DNA of 64,000 nt from Streptomyces hyaluromycini (lineage in GTDB: Bacteria; Actinomycetota; Actinomycetes; Streptomycetales; Streptomycetaceae). Every line of letters begins with the position of its first letter. Positions within the stretch are counted from its first letter, which is position 1. Below the pieces are notes generated by a model that was given only the letters and a program-made list of their open reading frames with translations, was not told where the DNA came from and ran no database searches. Positions 1-7,950 of the stretch are shown here, in pieces. The position numbers and the translations under genes are program-made. The stretch is taken from positions 124,001 through 188,000 of the forward strand of contig NZ_BCFL01000023.1 in NCBI RefSeq assembly GCF_002217755.1, read 5' to 3'.

Positions 1-1298
1 TTGTAGGTGTCGACGGGCGGGAAGTGCGTGAAGATGCGGGTGCCGTCGATGCCCTCCCACCAGAAGGTGTGGTGGGGGAACTTGTTGGTCTGGTTCCAGG
101 AGATCTTCTGGGTGAGGAACCACTCGTTGCCGGCCAGCTTGGCGAGCTGCGGGTAGGCCGCGTTGTAGCCGAAGGAGTCGGGCAGCCAGACGCCCTTGGT
201 CTCGATGCCGAAGTTCTCGATGAAGAACCGCTTGCCGTGGATGAACTGGCGGGCGACCGCCTCGCCGCCGGGCAGGTTGCCGTCGGCCTCCACCCACATG
301 CCGCCGACCGGCGCCCACTGGCCCTTCTTGACCGACTCCTGGATCCGGGCCCAGACCTGCGGGTAGTTGTCGCGCACCCACTCGTACTGCTGGGCCTGCG
401 AGCAGGCGAAGACGAACTCCTCGTACTCCTCTGCAAGGGAGGTGACGTTGGAGAAGGTCCGGGAGGTCTTGCGCTTGGTCTCGCGGATCGGCCAGAGCCA
501 GGCCGAGTCGATGTGCGCGTGGCCGACGCCGGAGATGCGGTGGGCGCTGGCGTGCGCGGGCTTGGCCAGCGCCGGCTGCAGGGCGGCCCGGACGTCCGCG
601 GCCGACCCGGAGATGTCGTCCAGGTCCAGCAGGTCCATCGCGTGGTCGAGGGCGTGCATGATCTCGTGGCGGCGCGGGTCGTGCTCGCCGAGCTCCAGCA
701 TCAGCTCCTTCAGCACCTGGACGTCGAGGTCGAGGTGCCAGACCTCCTCGTCGAGGACGGCGATGTCGGCGCGCCTGAAGATGTAGAGCGGCTTGTCGCC
801 GGCCGTCAGCACGTCGCCCAGGAGCGTGGGCTCGGCGAAGTCGTTGGCGAGGATGTCCGGGTTGGAGGCGGCCTCGACGAGGTAGTCGATCACCTCGCCG
901 CCGGTCGCCGGGTTCGCGATCCGTACGTACTGGTTGAGCGGGTTGACCGCCTTCAGCGGGGTCCCGTCGGTGAGGTGGACCAGGGCCTCGGCCTGGTTGC
1001 CCGGCCAGTCGCCCGTGAAGCCGAGATCGATGACCGCCTCGACGCGGCGGCCCGCGAACTCCGCGGGCACCTGGCCGCGCATCCGGAACCAGGTGGTGCC
1101 CCAGGGCGGGCCCCACGGGGTGTCCATGGCGAACGGCTCGTAGGCGGCGGCCGCGGCCTCCTCGAAGGGCACCGGCTCCCCCGGGGCCTGCCAGGCGGAC
1201 ACCTCGAAGGGGACGGTGGCCGCGTAGATCGCGGGCTTGATGCGCTGGTTGTGGAGGCGCTCTACGCGCTCCTCGATCCGGCGGCGTTCGTCGTGCAT
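1..1298 (-). CDS. GH38 alpha-mannosidase (C-terminus beyond window)
   Basis: Hydrolyses alpha-mannosides; about 432 N-terminal residues are visible and the rest lies beyond base 1. The N-terminal beta-rich region is followed by the GH38 catalytic domain. This contains the zinc-binding HAHIDSAWLWP motif (a His-x-Asp pair) and PDSFGYNAAYPQ, whose Asp matches the catalytic nucleophile of the family. The motif style resembles the Ams1/cytosolic class rather than the Golgi class. No signal peptide is seen, so the enzyme is probably intracellular and acts on imported oligosaccharides. The ATG at 1298 has GGAGA a few bases upstream. It lies 46 bp downstream of the GH4 gene, but a LacI-type palindrome in that gap suggests its own promoter. 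The family is secure; the substrate is inferred. Confidence 0.9.
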   Translation of the reverse strand, partial: MHDERRRIEERVERLHNQRIKPAIYAATVPFEVSAWQAPGEPVPFEEAAAAAYEPFAMDTPWGPPWGTTWFRMRGQVPAEFAGRRVEAVIDLGFTGDWPGNQAEALVHLTDGTPLKAVNPLNQYVRIANPATGGEVIDYLVEAASNPDILANDFAEPTLLGDVLTAGDKPLYIFRRADIAVLDEEVWHLDLDVQVLKELMLELGEHDPRRHEIMHALDHAMDLLDLDDISGSAADVRAALQPALAKPAHASAHRISGVGHAHIDSAWLWPIRETKRKTSRTFSNVTSLAEEYEEFVFACSQAQQYEWVRDNYPQVWARIQESVKKGQWAPVGGMWVEADGNLPGGEAVARQFIHGKRFFIENFGIETKGVWLPDSFGYNAAYPQLAKLAGNEWFLTQKISWNQTNKFPHHTFWWEGIDGTRIFTHFPPVDTY

Positions 1299-1320
1299 GG
1301 GAAGTCTCCAGAAGAGGTTC

Positions 1321-1334
1321 GGAAAGCGCTTTCC
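1321..1334. promoter_or_regulatory. LacI-family-type operator
   Basis: GGAAAGCGCTTTCC is a perfect 14-bp palindrome with the central CG typical of LacI/GalR-family operators. It sits 22 bp upstream of the alpha-mannosidase start, in the gap after the GH4 gene. No LacI-family gene is in the window, so the regulator must be encoded elsewhere. The site suggests separate sugar-responsive control of the mannosidase. Confidence 0.6.
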
Positions 1335-1344
1335 GGGCGGCTGG

Positions 1345-2685
1345 TCACTTAAGATACGCGAGGCCCGGGTGGACCTCGGTGTACCCCTCCACCAGCCGTC
1401 GGGCCACGTTCACCGAGTCGACCAGCGGGTGCAGCGCGAACGCCTTCACGGCCGTCGTACGGGAGCCGGACTCGGCGGCGGCGAGCACCTCGCGCTCGAC
1501 CGCCTTGACCGCGCAGACGAGGCCGGTGGCGTGGTCGGGCAGCGGGGCGACGGCGACCGGGTGGGCGCCGTTGGCGTCGACCAGGCAGGGCACCTCGATG
1601 ACGGCCTCGCCGTCGAGCACCGAGAGGGTGCCGCGGTTGCGCACGTTGAGGATCAGGGTGGTGCGCTCGTCGCGGGCGATGGCCCGCATCAGGGCCAGGG
1701 CGACCTTCTCGTAGCCGCCGGACAGGTCGTCGGCGTCGCGTTCGCCGGCGCCGGCCGTCTCCCGGTTCTCGGACATGTAGGTGGCCTCGCGCTCGGCGCG
1801 GGTGCGGTCCCAGACGTCCAGGGCCTTCGCACCCGGCTCGGCGACCGCCTCGTAGAAGTGCGCCTGCTGGTCGCGCAGGAAGGCACCGCGGGTCTTCTCG
1901 GCCTGCTGGTAGGCGCGGACGGCCTCGCGGTTGAAGTAGTAGTAGTGCAGGTATTCGTTGGGGATGGCGCCGAGGGACTGGAGCCAGTCGACCCCGAAGA
2001 GCTTGCCCTCCTCGAAGGAGCCGAGCAGGTCGGGGTCGGCGAGCAGGCGCGGGAGCTCGTCGCGTCCGGCGATGTGCAGGCCGCGGACCCAGCCGAGGTG
2101 GTTGAGGCCGACGTAGTCGATCCAGGCCTCGCGCGGGTTCGCCGCGCCGAGCACCCGGGCGATCCGGCGGCCGAGGCCGACCGGGGAGTCGCAGATGCCG
2201 ATGACGCGGTCGCCGAGGTGCCGGGACATGGCCTCGGTGACCAGGCCCGCGGGGTTGGTGAAGTTGATGACCCAGGCGTCGGGGGCGAGCCGGGCCACCC
2301 GCCGGGCGATGTCGACGGCGACGGGCACGGTCCGCAGCCCGTAGGCGATGCCTCCGGCGCCGACCGTCTCCTGGCCGAGGACGCCCTGCGCCAGGGCCAC
2401 CCGCTCGTCCTCCGCCCTGCCCTCCAGGCCGCCGACCCGGATCGCCGAGAAGACGAAGTCGGCGCCGCGCAGGGCCTCGTCCAGGTCGGTCGTGGCGGTC
2501 ACGGCGGGGGCGTCGGGGACGGCGGCCGCCTGTTCGGCCAGGACCCGGGCGACCGCGGACAGCCGGCCCGCGTCGAGATCGTGCAGCACGACCTCGGTGA
2601 CCCGCCCCTCGGCCCGGTCCGTCAGCAGTGCGCCGTACACGAGCGGCACGCGGAACCCGCCGCCGCCCAGAATCGTCAGTTTCAC
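1345..2685 (-). CDS. GH4 family NAD-dependent glycosidase (6-phospho-beta-glucosidase type)
   Basis: 446 residues. GH4 enzymes cleave glycosides by an NAD+- and Mn2+-dependent oxidation/elimination mechanism in the cytoplasm, often on 6-phosphorylated disaccharides. The N-terminus KLTILGGGGFRVP is the dinucleotide-binding loop. GICDSP carries the metal-ligand Cys and GLNHLGW the metal-ligand His. The length fits the family. The GTG start overlaps the stop of the DeoR gene by 4 bp, so the two are translationally coupled. No PTS transporter is in the window, whereas a PfkB kinase and an ABC importer are divergently encoded. An unphosphorylated or kinase-phosphorylated substrate is therefore as likely as a PTS product. 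The family is certain; the exact substrate (glucoside, galactoside or galacturonide) is not. Confidence 0.85.
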   Translation of the reverse strand: MKLTILGGGGFRVPLVYGALLTDRAEGRVTEVVLHDLDAGRLSAVARVLAEQAAAVPDAPAVTATTDLDEALRGADFVFSAIRVGGLEGRAEDERVALAQGVLGQETVGAGGIAYGLRTVPVAVDIARRVARLAPDAWVINFTNPAGLVTEAMSRHLGDRVIGICDSPVGLGRRIARVLGAANPREAWIDYVGLNHLGWVRGLHIAGRDELPRLLADPDLLGSFEEGKLFGVDWLQSLGAIPNEYLHYYYFNREAVRAYQQAEKTRGAFLRDQQAHFYEAVAEPGAKALDVWDRTRAEREATYMSENRETAGAGERDADDLSGGYEKVALALMRAIARDERTTLILNVRNRGTLSVLDGEAVIEVPCLVDANGAHPVAVAPLPDHATGLVCAVKAVEREVLAAAESGSRTTAVKAFALHPLVDSVNVARRLVEGYTEVHPGLAYLK

Positions 2686-3467
2686 GCTTGAGCCTTTCCT
2701 GCCAGGACCACCTCGACACCGGCCTCCTCCAGGGCGGCTCGGGTCGCCGGATCCACCGGCGCGTTGGTCACCACCATGTCCAGGTCCCCGGGACCGCAGA
2801 CCTTCGCCATGCCCGTGCCCGGGAACTTGGCGGCGTCGGCGAGCAGCACGACCTTGTCGCTCGCCCCGATCATGGCGCGCTTGACCGGCACCTCCACGAC
2901 CGTCGTGTCCATCACCTGCCCGCCGGGGCGCACTCCGCTGGTCCCGAGGAACAGCCAGTCGGCGTGCAGCTGGCGCAGGTTGTCCTCGGTGAGGAAACCG
3001 ACCAGGGAGCGGTACTCGCGGCGGAGCATGCCGCCGAGCAGCACCAGCTCGATGCCCTCGTCGTCGGCGAGCTCCTCGTAGACCACCAGGTTGCTGGTGA
3101 TCACGGTGAGCCGGCGGCCGTGCAGCTGGCGGGCGAGCCGGAACGCGGTGGTGCCGATGTCGAGCAGCACCGACTGGCCGTCCTTGACCAGCGCCGCCGC
3201 GCACGCGGCTATCGCGTCCTTCTCGGCCACCCGCACCTCGGCCACCTCGGCGAAGGGCTCGTCGCCCTCCTCCACGACCGCGCCGCCGTGGACACGTGTG
3301 AGCAGCCCGTCCTCCTCCAGCTTGACCAGGTCGCGCCGGATCGTGGCCGGGCTCACGTCCAGCTGCTCGGAGAGGTCGGTCACAGAGGCGGGGCCACCGG
3401 CGCGCAGGGCCCGCAGGATGAGTTGGTGTCGTCGTTCTGCCAGCACGTGGCGAACACTACTCGTCAT
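2682..3467 (-). CDS. DeoR-family transcriptional regulator
   Basis: 261 residues. The N-terminal winged helix-turn-helix includes LDVSPATIRRDLVKLEEDG, the DeoR signature. The C-terminal DeoRC sensor domain carries VLLDIGTTAFRLARQL and VVVEVPVKRAMI and would bind a phosphorylated sugar. It is the first gene of the leftward arm and overlaps the GH4 gene by 4 bp. It is transcribed away from the PfkB kinase/ABC operon, so it is the natural local repressor of both arms. The chosen start is ATG 3467; a TTG lies two codons upstream and a GTG four codons downstream, and none has a strong ribosome-binding site. The effector is unknown, perhaps the product of the neighbouring kinase. Confidence 0.88.
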   Translation of the reverse strand: MTSSVRHVLAERRHQLILRALRAGGPASVTDLSEQLDVSPATIRRDLVKLEEDGLLTRVHGGAVVEEGDEPFAEVAEVRVAEKDAIAACAAALVKDGQSVLLDIGTTAFRLARQLHGRRLTVITSNLVVYEELADDEGIELVLLGGMLRREYRSLVGFLTEDNLRQLHADWLFLGTSGVRPGGQVMDTTVVEVPVKRAMIGASDKVVLLADAAKFPGTGMAKVCGPGDLDMVVTNAPVDPATRAALEEAGVEVVLAGKAQA

Positions 3468-3545
3468 CTTCAATCAAATCCATGCTCAGTTCTGCTCGGG
3501 TATTGACCAATCTCGCAGAGCGGCGCACGATTCCGACCATCGAAA

Positions 3546-3563
3546 TTGACGAGTTTTGACGAG
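3546..3563. promoter_or_regulatory. Direct repeat, candidate DeoR operator
   Basis: TTGACGAG occurs twice, at 3546-3553 and 3556-3563, exactly 10 bp (one helical turn) apart. The repeats lie in the divergent region between the DeoR gene and the PfkB kinase. Same-face direct repeats are a known layout for DeoR-family operators. This pairing is inferred from position only. Confidence 0.35.
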
Positions 3564-3574
3564 AGGGTGTGCGC

Positions 3575-4594
3575 GTGGACGACGACAGGCCCGATGTGCT
3601 GCTGACCGGGCTGCTCTTCTACGACCTCGTCCTCACGGGGCTGGGAAAGGCTCCGACACCGGGCGAGGAGATCTGGACGGCCGGCATGGGCTGCGGCCCC
3701 GGCGGCATCGCGAACCTCGCGGTGGCCGCGGCCCGCTTCGGTCTGCGCACCTCGCTGGCCACGGTCTTCGGGGACGACTTCTACGGCGAGTACTGCCGGG
3801 ACGTCCTGTGCGACCAGGAGGACATCGACCTCTCGCTCTCCCGCACCGCGGACGGCTGGCCCACCCCCGTCACCGTCTCGCTCGCCGCCGGCCACGACCG
3901 GGCCCTCGTCACCCACGGCCAGGAACCCCCGTACTCGCAGGACGCCCTGATGGGCGACCCGCCCGAGGCGCGCACGGCGCTCGTGCACATCGAGGCCGAG
4001 CCGCGCGAGTGGATCGCCAAGGCCGCCGCGAACGGCACCCACGTCTACGCCGACGTCGGCTGGGACCCCACCCAGGAGTGGTCCCGCGACCTCCTCGACC
4101 AGCTCGCCCTGTGCCACGCCTTCCTCCCGAACGAGACCGAGGCGATGGCCTACACCCGCACCGACAGCGCGGTCGCGGCGCTCGGCACGCTCGCGGAGCT
4201 GGTGCCGGTGGCGGTCGTCACCCGGGGCGGGGACGGCGCGGTGGCCGTCGACCAGACCACCGGCGAGTACGCCGACGTCCCGGCCCTCCCCGTCGACGTC
4301 CTGGACGCCACCGGGGCCGGGGACGTCTTCGGGGCGAGCTTCGTCGCGGCCTCCCTCGGCGGCTGGCCGCTGGCGGAACGGCTGCGGTTCGCGGTCCTCG
4401 CGGCCGGCCTGTCGGTCCAGCACCACGGCGGCGCCCTCGCGGCCCCCGGCTGGTACGGCGTCGACCGCTGGTGGCACTCACTGACCGACCCCGGCCTGAA
4501 GAAGACCTACGGCTTCCTCGCCGACCGCCTGCCGGCGGACGTGGGCCCCCCGGTGCACCACGCCCCGGTCACCCCGCCCGCCCGGCCGCACTGA
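3575..4594 (+). CDS. PfkB-family carbohydrate kinase
   Basis: 339 residues. ATP-dependent phosphorylation of a sugar or related small molecule in the cytoplasm. GCGPGGIANLAVAAARFG is the N-terminal PfkB substrate-binding glycine motif. DATGAGDVFGASFVAA is the C-terminal ATP/anion-hole motif with the catalytic Asp. The GTG at 3575 is chosen because GAGAGG lies 8 bp upstream; another GTG at 3569 is too close to that site. It is the first gene of the rightward arm, followed after 146 bp by the ABC binding-protein gene, so it probably phosphorylates the imported or hydrolysed sugar. The PfkB family spans ribokinase, fructokinase and others; the specific substrate cannot be read from the sequence. 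Confidence 0.88.
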   Translation: MDDDRPDVLLTGLLFYDLVLTGLGKAPTPGEEIWTAGMGCGPGGIANLAVAAARFGLRTSLATVFGDDFYGEYCRDVLCDQEDIDLSLSRTADGWPTPVTVSLAAGHDRALVTHGQEPPYSQDALMGDPPEARTALVHIEAEPREWIAKAAANGTHVYADVGWDPTQEWSRDLLDQLALCHAFLPNETEAMAYTRTDSAVAALGTLAELVPVAVVTRGGDGAVAVDQTTGEYADVPALPVDVLDATGAGDVFGASFVAASLGGWPLAERLRFAVLAAGLSVQHHGGALAAPGWYGVDRWWHSLTDPGLKKTYGFLADRLPADVGPPVHHAPVTPPARPH

Positions 4595-4628
4595 CCCGCA
4601 CCCGCACATACCTGCCCGGCCGCACCGA

Positions 4629-4660
4629 CCCGCACCCGCACCCGCACCCGCACCCGCACG
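4629..4660 (+). repeat. Hexamer tandem repeat (CCGCAC)n
   Basis: Four to five consecutive copies of the hexamer CCGCAC lie between the kinase stop and the binding-protein gene. The unit also occurs once just upstream near 4600. The tract could vary in copy number by slippage. It contains no gene, and no function is evident. Confidence 0.6.
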
Positions 4661-4740
4661 CAGCCCAACGCCCCACAGCCCCCACGATCCACAGCACCAA
4701 CGCCCCTCAGTACCACGAACAGGAACAACAGGAGTGACCC

Positions 4741-6018
4741 GTGGACCTTTCACGTAGAGGCTTCCTCCAGGCCGCCGCGCTCACCGCGGCCGCGTCCGGC
4801 CTGACCGTCGCATGCGGCGGCTCCGGCTCGGGCGGCACCAAGAACGGCAAGAACCTCACCCTGTGGTACTGGGGCGGTGCGCTCAGCGACAAGGTGGTCG
4901 CGGAGGCGAAAACCCACTTCAGCAGCGCGGTCACGCTGACCGCCTCGTCCATCGGCGGCGACTTCAAGCAGAAGCTCACCACCACCCTCGCCGCGGGCGG
5001 CTCCTCCGTGCCCGACATCACCGGCATCAAGGGCGAGGACATCGCGTCCTTCCTGCCCAACGCCTCCCGCTTCCTCGACCTGAACGACCTGGGCTTCAAG
5101 AAGCTCTCCTCGCAGTACCTGGGCTGGAAGACCAAGCTCGCCCAGACCTCCGACGGCAAGCAGATCGGCTTCCCGATCGACATCGGCCCCACCGCGCTCT
5201 TCTACCGCGAGGACCTGTTCGCCAAGGCCGGGCTGCCCACCGACCCTGCCAAGGTCGCGGCCCTGGCCACGACGTGGGAGGACTACTTCACGCTCGGCAC
5301 GGAGCTGAAGAAGAAGGTCTCCGGCACCTTCCTGGTCAACAACATCGGCTCGGTGTTCTCCATGGCCGTCGGCCAGGGCACCGAGCGGTTCATCGACAAG
5401 AACAACCACTTCATCGGCGACCAGGACCACATCCGCACCGCGTGGACCACCGCGGTCCGGCCCTACACGCTGGGCCTCGACGCCAAGATCAACGACAACA
5501 GCTGGAACGCCGCCATCGGCAAGAGCCTGACCACCGAGCTCGGCGCGGCCTGGCACGCCCTGGACATCGAGCAGGCGGCTCCGGCCACCAAGGGCAAGTG
5601 GCGGGTGTGCGCGATGCCCGGCGGACCGGCCAACCAGGGCGGCTCCTACCTGGCCCTGCCCAAGCAGTGCCGGAACCCCGAGGAAGCCTTCAAGATCATC
5701 AGCTGGATCCTCAGCCCCGCCAACGACGCCCGCGGCTTCACCGACGCCGCCATCTTCCCGGCCGCCCCGGCCGCGTACGCCATGCCGGCCATGACGGGCC
5801 CGGACGCCTTCTTCGGCGGGCAGAAGATCATCGAGGTCTTCGGCCCGGCCGCCAAGGCCATACCGGACAGCTACGAGGCGCCGGCCGACGCGGCCGTCAT
5901 GGCCCCGTACATGACGGAGCTGACCAACATCGAGGCCAAGGGCAAGAAGCCCGACGACGCCTGGAACGACGCGGTCAGCCAGGCCAAGCAGATCGCCCGG
6001 CGGCAGGGGGTGAGCTGA
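4741..6018 (+). CDS. ABC transporter sugar-binding lipoprotein
   Basis: 425 residues. Extracellular solute-binding protein (family 1 type) that delivers a sugar to the following two permeases. The N-terminus has SRRGFLQAAALTAAASG followed by LTVACGG. This is a twin-arginine signal with a lipobox, so the protein is exported by Tat and anchored by lipidated Cys. The GTG start follows an AGGAG site. The downstream permease starts 2 bp after the stop. No MsiK-like ATPase is encoded here; in Streptomyces a shared ATPase commonly energises such importers. The ligand is unknown, but the glycosidases around it suggest an oligosaccharide containing mannose, galactose or glucose. Confidence 0.9.
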   Translation: MDLSRRGFLQAAALTAAASGLTVACGGSGSGGTKNGKNLTLWYWGGALSDKVVAEAKTHFSSAVTLTASSIGGDFKQKLTTTLAAGGSSVPDITGIKGEDIASFLPNASRFLDLNDLGFKKLSSQYLGWKTKLAQTSDGKQIGFPIDIGPTALFYREDLFAKAGLPTDPAKVAALATTWEDYFTLGTELKKKVSGTFLVNNIGSVFSMAVGQGTERFIDKNNHFIGDQDHIRTAWTTAVRPYTLGLDAKINDNSWNAAIGKSLTTELGAAWHALDIEQAAPATKGKWRVCAMPGGPANQGGSYLALPKQCRNPEEAFKIISWILSPANDARGFTDAAIFPAAPAAYAMPAMTGPDAFFGGQKIIEVFGPAAKAIPDSYEAPADAAVMAPYMTELTNIEAKGKKPDDAWNDAVSQAKQIARRQGVS

Positions 6019-6019
6019 G

Positions 6020-7030
6020 GTGACGTCACCTCCGGTCACCGGTCCCGCCGCGGTGCCCCGGCACCGCGGCGGGCCGGGCCCGGCCCGGTTCCGCCCGCGG
6101 CGCGCCACGCCCGCCGGCACCACCGTCCGGCCCAGGCGGCGCGGGCCGCTGTCGTACTGGCGGCAGTACCTGGCGATCTCGCCCTTCTACCTGATCTTCG
6201 CCGTCTTCTCCTTCTTCCCCGTCTTCTACTCGCTGTACCTGGCCTTCCAGCGCTGGGACGGCCTCGGCGACATGCAGTTCGTGGGCCTGCAGCAGTTCAC
6301 GTTCCTGTGGGACGACCCGGTCTTCTGGCTGTCGATCCGCAACACCCTGGTGATCTGGGTGCTGTCCACCGTGCCCACCCTCTTCGGCGCCCTGGCGCTG
6401 GCGACGCTGCTGCACTCGGTGCGCCGCTTCAAGGGCTTCTACCGCATCGCCCTCTACCTGCCGAACGTCACCTCGATCGTCGCAGTGGCGATCTTCTTCG
6501 GCGCGGTGTTCAGCAACAACTTCGGCCTGGTCAACGCGATCCTGGGCACGGTCGGCATCTCACCGGTGCCGTGGCTGAGCAACCCGTGGCTGATCAAGGT
6601 GGTCATCTCGCTGCTGATGACCTGGATGTGGACCGGCTACAACATGATCATCTACCTGGCCGGTCTCCAGGCGATCCCCACCTCGATCTACGAGGCGGCG
6701 AAGGTGGACGGCGCCGGCCCGGTCCGCACGTTCTTCCAGATCACCGTCCCGATCATGCGGCCGATCATCCTGTTCACCGTCATCATCTCGACGATCAACG
6801 GTCTGCAGAGCTTCAGCGAACCCCAGGTCCTGTTCGCCAGCAACGCCGCCAACGCGAACCTCGGCGGCCCGGGACAGGCCGGTCTGACCACGCTGCTGTA
6901 CTTCTACCAGTCGGCCTTCCTCAACAACGACTACGGCTACGGCGCGGCCATCGTGTGGGCCTTCTTCCTGCTGATCATCGTCCTCGTCGCCGTCAACTGG
7001 CGCATCACCCAACGAGGGAGGAAGCCGTGA
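6020..7030 (+). CDS. ABC sugar transporter permease, MalF type
   Basis: 336 residues, integral membrane. A proline/arginine-rich cytoplasmic N-terminus of about 45 residues precedes six predicted membrane segments; the first is around ISPFYLIFAVFSFFPVFYSL. The EAA loop that contacts the ATPase reads YEAAKVDGAGPVRTFFQIT. The GTG start is 2 bp after the binding-protein stop. Its own stop overlaps the next permease by 4 bp. Together with the following gene it forms the translocation channel of the importer. Confidence 0.9.
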   Translation: MTSPPVTGPAAVPRHRGGPGPARFRPRRATPAGTTVRPRRRGPLSYWRQYLAISPFYLIFAVFSFFPVFYSLYLAFQRWDGLGDMQFVGLQQFTFLWDDPVFWLSIRNTLVIWVLSTVPTLFGALALATLLHSVRRFKGFYRIALYLPNVTSIVAVAIFFGAVFSNNFGLVNAILGTVGISPVPWLSNPWLIKVVISLLMTWMWTGYNMIIYLAGLQAIPTSIYEAAKVDGAGPVRTFFQITVPIMRPIILFTVIISTINGLQSFSEPQVLFASNAANANLGGPGQAGLTTLLYFYQSAFLNNDYGYGAAIVWAFFLLIIVLVAVNWRITQRGRKP

Positions 7031-7896
7031 CCACAGCCGACCCGACACGGCCGGCCCCGCGCGCGAGGCGGCTGCGCCGCCCCAAGGGCCTGACCGCGCA
7101 CATCGTCCTCATGGCGGCCGTCCTGCTCTCGGTCTTCCCGTTCCTGTGGACGATCATCATGGCCACCAACACCACCCAGGACATCTACAAGAGCCCGCCG
7201 AAGTTCACCTTCGGCTCCCACCTGCTGGAGAACATCCGGCACGTGCTGAACACCATCGACTTCTTCGGGTCGATGCTCAACACGATCGTCGTCGCGACCG
7301 TCACCACCGTCCTGGTGCTGTTCATCGACTCGCTGGCGGCCTTCACCTTCGCCAAGTTCGACTTCCCCGGGCGCAAGGTGCTCTTCGGCACGCTGCTGCT
7401 GTTCATGATGCTGCCGCTGCAGCTGGCGATCCTGCCGCAGTTCATCCTCATGTCGAACATCGGCTGGGTCGGCATGCTCAAGGCGCTGATCCCGCCCGCC
7501 CTGGCCAACGCCTTCGGCATCTTCTGGCTGCGCCAGTACATCGAGAACGGCGTGCCCGACGAACTCCTCGACGCCGCGCGCATCGACGGCGCCGGGTTCT
7601 TCCGCCAGTACTGGAACATCGCGCTGCCGATGATCAGGCCCGCGCTGTCCTTCCTCGCCATCTACGCCTTCGTCGGGGCCTGGAACGACTACGTCTGGCC
7701 GCTCATCGTGCTCACCAACCCCGACCACGTGACCCTCCAGGTGGAGCTGGCCCAGCTCAACGTCGGCCACACCACCGACTACAGCATGGTCATGGCCGGT
7801 GTGCTCATGGCGTCCCTCCCGCTGGTGCTGGTCTTCGCCGTCTTCGCCCGCGGCTTCATCGCGGGCGCCACCGAAGGCGCGGTACAGGGCACCTGA
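7027..7896 (+). CDS. ABC sugar transporter permease, MalG type
   Basis: 289 residues, integral membrane. The EAA-loop motif is LLDAARIDGAGFFRQYWN. The N-terminal membrane segment is around HIVLMAAVLLSVFPFLWTII, and the C-terminus, around VMAGVLMASLPLVLVFAVF, is typical of MalG-type subunits. The GTG start lies in a GTGA overlap with the upstream permease, so the two are translationally coupled and probably made in equal amounts. It partners the MalF-type permease; the ATPase is probably supplied in trans. Confidence 0.9.
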   Translation: MTTADPTRPAPRARRLRRPKGLTAHIVLMAAVLLSVFPFLWTIIMATNTTQDIYKSPPKFTFGSHLLENIRHVLNTIDFFGSMLNTIVVATVTTVLVLFIDSLAAFTFAKFDFPGRKVLFGTLLLFMMLPLQLAILPQFILMSNIGWVGMLKALIPPALANAFGIFWLRQYIENGVPDELLDAARIDGAGFFRQYWNIALPMIRPALSFLAIYAFVGAWNDYVWPLIVLTNPDHVTLQVELAQLNVGHTTDYSMVMAGVLMASLPLVLVFAVFARGFIAGATEGAVQGT

Positions 7897-7950
7897 CCCG
7901 CGCGGGCCGGTCCGGCCCGCGCGGCACGCGCGAGACAGAGGAGGGGTCCG

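Noticed and set aside
24..1352. Long plus-strand open frame opposite the alpha-mannosidase
   Set aside because: Its translation is low-complexity Val/Gly/Asp/Arg, and the opposite strand gives clear GH38 motifs. It is a GC-rich antisense shadow.
2668..2716. Separate small gene at the DeoR/GH4 junction
   Set aside because: The stop-start overlap at 2682-2685 fully explains the junction; no extra frame has a start site.
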